6,171 nucleotides of DNA from an uncultured Planctomycetales bacterium (lineage in GTDB: Bacteria; Planctomycetota; Planctomycetia; Isosphaerales; Isosphaeraceae), in NCBI GenBank assembly GCA_937997355.1, contig CALKTZ010000192.1, forward strand, positions 1 through 6,171. Direction: 5' to 3'. Position 1 is the stretch's first letter. The number at the start of each line of letters is the position of its first letter. Both the position numbers and the translations under genes were made by a program. Positions 5,615 through 6,171 of this stretch are shown here, one piece after another. A model generated the notes under the pieces. It did not search any database. It worked only from the letters and a program-made list of their open reading frames with translations, and was not told the origin of the DNA.

Positions 5615-6171
5615 TCACCAGAACATCCCCGCGCGTTCGAGCTCGTCGAGCTGGGCCTGGATCCGCCGGGCGCGCTGCGTCACCGCCGGCGCCGAAATCC
5701 CCAGCCTCGCCGCGATCTCCTTCTGCGGGGCGGCCGGGACCCCGCGCAGCCCGAGCGACCGCTCCAGGATCACCTGGTCGATCGGGTCGAGGTCGTGGTA
5801 GAGGAACTCCGCCAGGTCGTGGCGGGGGTCCGCGGCCCGGACGGCGACCGCGGGGAGCCCCGACTCGTCCCCCTGGAGCCTGGCCTGCCGGCCGATCTGC
5901 CCCTCCGCGACCGGGGGCCGGTAGCCCCGCACATAGGCGAGCCGCTTGAGCGAGATCCCGGCGTGGTCGGCGAGCTCCGAGTCGGAGGCTTCCCGCCCCA
6001 GGCGATCGGCCAGCTCCGCGCCGGCCGAGTTGACCCTGTTCCGGTCGATCAGGATCTGCTCCGGCACCGAGAGGGTCTTCTCGATCGAGCTCGCGTAACG
6101 CCTGAGCCCCTGGAGGTGCGACATCACGTGGGTGCGCAGCGACGCCCGCGACGGGTCGTAGGCGTCGATCG
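5615..6171 (-). CDS. Phage sigma-70-like protein, N-terminus outside the window
   Basis: The frame runs in from the window edge. The 184 visible residues begin IDAYDPSRASLRTHVMSHLQ, so the GTG/ATG near 6127-6122 is internal to the gene rather than its start. YDPSRASLRTHVMSHLQGLRR corresponds to sigma region 2.3/2.4. KTLSVPEQI corresponds to the start of region 3, and AELADRLGREASDSELADHA plus GISLKRL is the region 3 helix block. LDPIDQVILERSLGL and the helix-turn-helix KEIAARLGISAPAVTQRARR form region 4, which normally contacts the -35 element. An acidic, variable linker separates regions 3 and 4. The tryptophan pair typical of region 2.3/2.4 is absent (S-H in its place). In a tail gene operon the likely role is late-gene transcription, or a structural protein of sigma ancestry. 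The stop at 5615 lies 7 nt from the insertion sequence. Confidence 0.8.
   Translation of the reverse strand, partial: IDAYDPSRASLRTHVMSHLQGLRRYASSIEKTLSVPEQILIDRNRVNSAGAELADRLGREASDSELADHAGISLKRLAYVRGYRPPVAEGQIGRQARLQGDESGLPAVAVRAADPRHDLAEFLYHDLDPIDQVILERSLGLRGVPAAPQKEIAARLGISAPAVTQRARRIQAQLDELERAGMFW

Larger units (their letters stand above)
5470..5627 (+). ncRNA. Predicted TnpB omega-RNA (scaffold to 5607, guide from 5608)
   Basis: TnpB guide RNAs come from the 3' end of tnpB plus the right end of the element, and their guide is the flanking DNA just past the right tip. By that rule the scaffold is the last ~130-140 nt of the element including the bulged hairpin. The guide starts at 5608 (GGAGTAGTCACC...) and reads into the 3' end of the sigma-like gene. 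The 5' limit is approximate and was not determined from sequence. Confidence 0.45.

Noticed and set aside
4017..5618. 533-codon frame antisense to tnpA and tnpB
   Set aside because: It mirrors the two recognised IS genes and has no independent motif.
1..6171. CRISPR array, tRNA or rRNA
   Set aside because: No regularly spaced repeats and no tRNA or rRNA signatures were seen on either strand.

Overview
The window is GC-rich and holds part of a tailed-phage or prophage tail/baseplate operon, read right to left on the minus strand. A complete IS200/IS605-family insertion sequence, read left to right, sits inside it. No host marker is visible. The high GC, the sigma-like gene beside tail genes and the style of the TnpA/TnpB proteins would fit a phage or prophage of a GC-rich bacterium such as a planctomycete, but this is a weak inference. 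Only the leftmost ~260 bases have a recognisable non-phage relative: they encode an internal piece of a MiaB/MtaB-type tRNA methylthiotransferase, closest in wording to alphaproteobacterial MtaB.

Layout, right to left in the direction of phage transcription: (1) 6171-5615, a sigma-70-like protein (regions ~2.3 to 4) whose N-terminus lies outside the window. (2) 5607-3972, the insertion sequence on the opposite strand, placed in what would otherwise be a ~43-nt gap between two phage genes. (3) 3935-3483, an unrecognised 150-aa protein. (4) 3486-3199, an unrecognised 95-aa protein. (5) 3199-2732, a gp25/gpW-like baseplate protein. (6) 2715-1069, a baseplate J/gp6-like wedge protein. (7) 1035 to the left edge, a tail-fibre-like protein whose frame runs without a stop into the MtaB-like segment. 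Genes 3, 4 and 5 overlap by 4 nt and 1 nt, and gaps further down are 16 and 33 nt, as in a translationally coupled late operon. The order gp25-like, J-like, fibre matches the W-J-(I)-H order of contractile-tailed phages such as P2.

The insertion sequence carries tnpA (HUH Y1 transposase, all expected catalytic residues present) and tnpB (RuvC nuclease with DED residues and a four-cysteine zinc finger), so both look active. A bulged hairpin near the right end, a CTGAC motif at each end, and a consensus -10 box placed so that tnpA would be leaderless can all be read directly. The predicted omega-RNA guide is the last bases before, and then into, the 3' end of the sigma-like gene. The TnpB would therefore be aimed at the IS-free version of this phage locus.

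The most unusual observations are the in-frame tail-fibre/MtaB junction (possibly an assembly chimera), a 19-nt imperfect direct repeat flanking the IS although this family makes no target duplication, the leaderless tnpA promoter nested in a left-end hairpin, and a sigma-like protein lacking the usual tryptophan pair in region 2.3/2.4. I see no CRISPR array, tRNA, rRNA or convincing terminator. I do not see clear evidence of a wholly new system.
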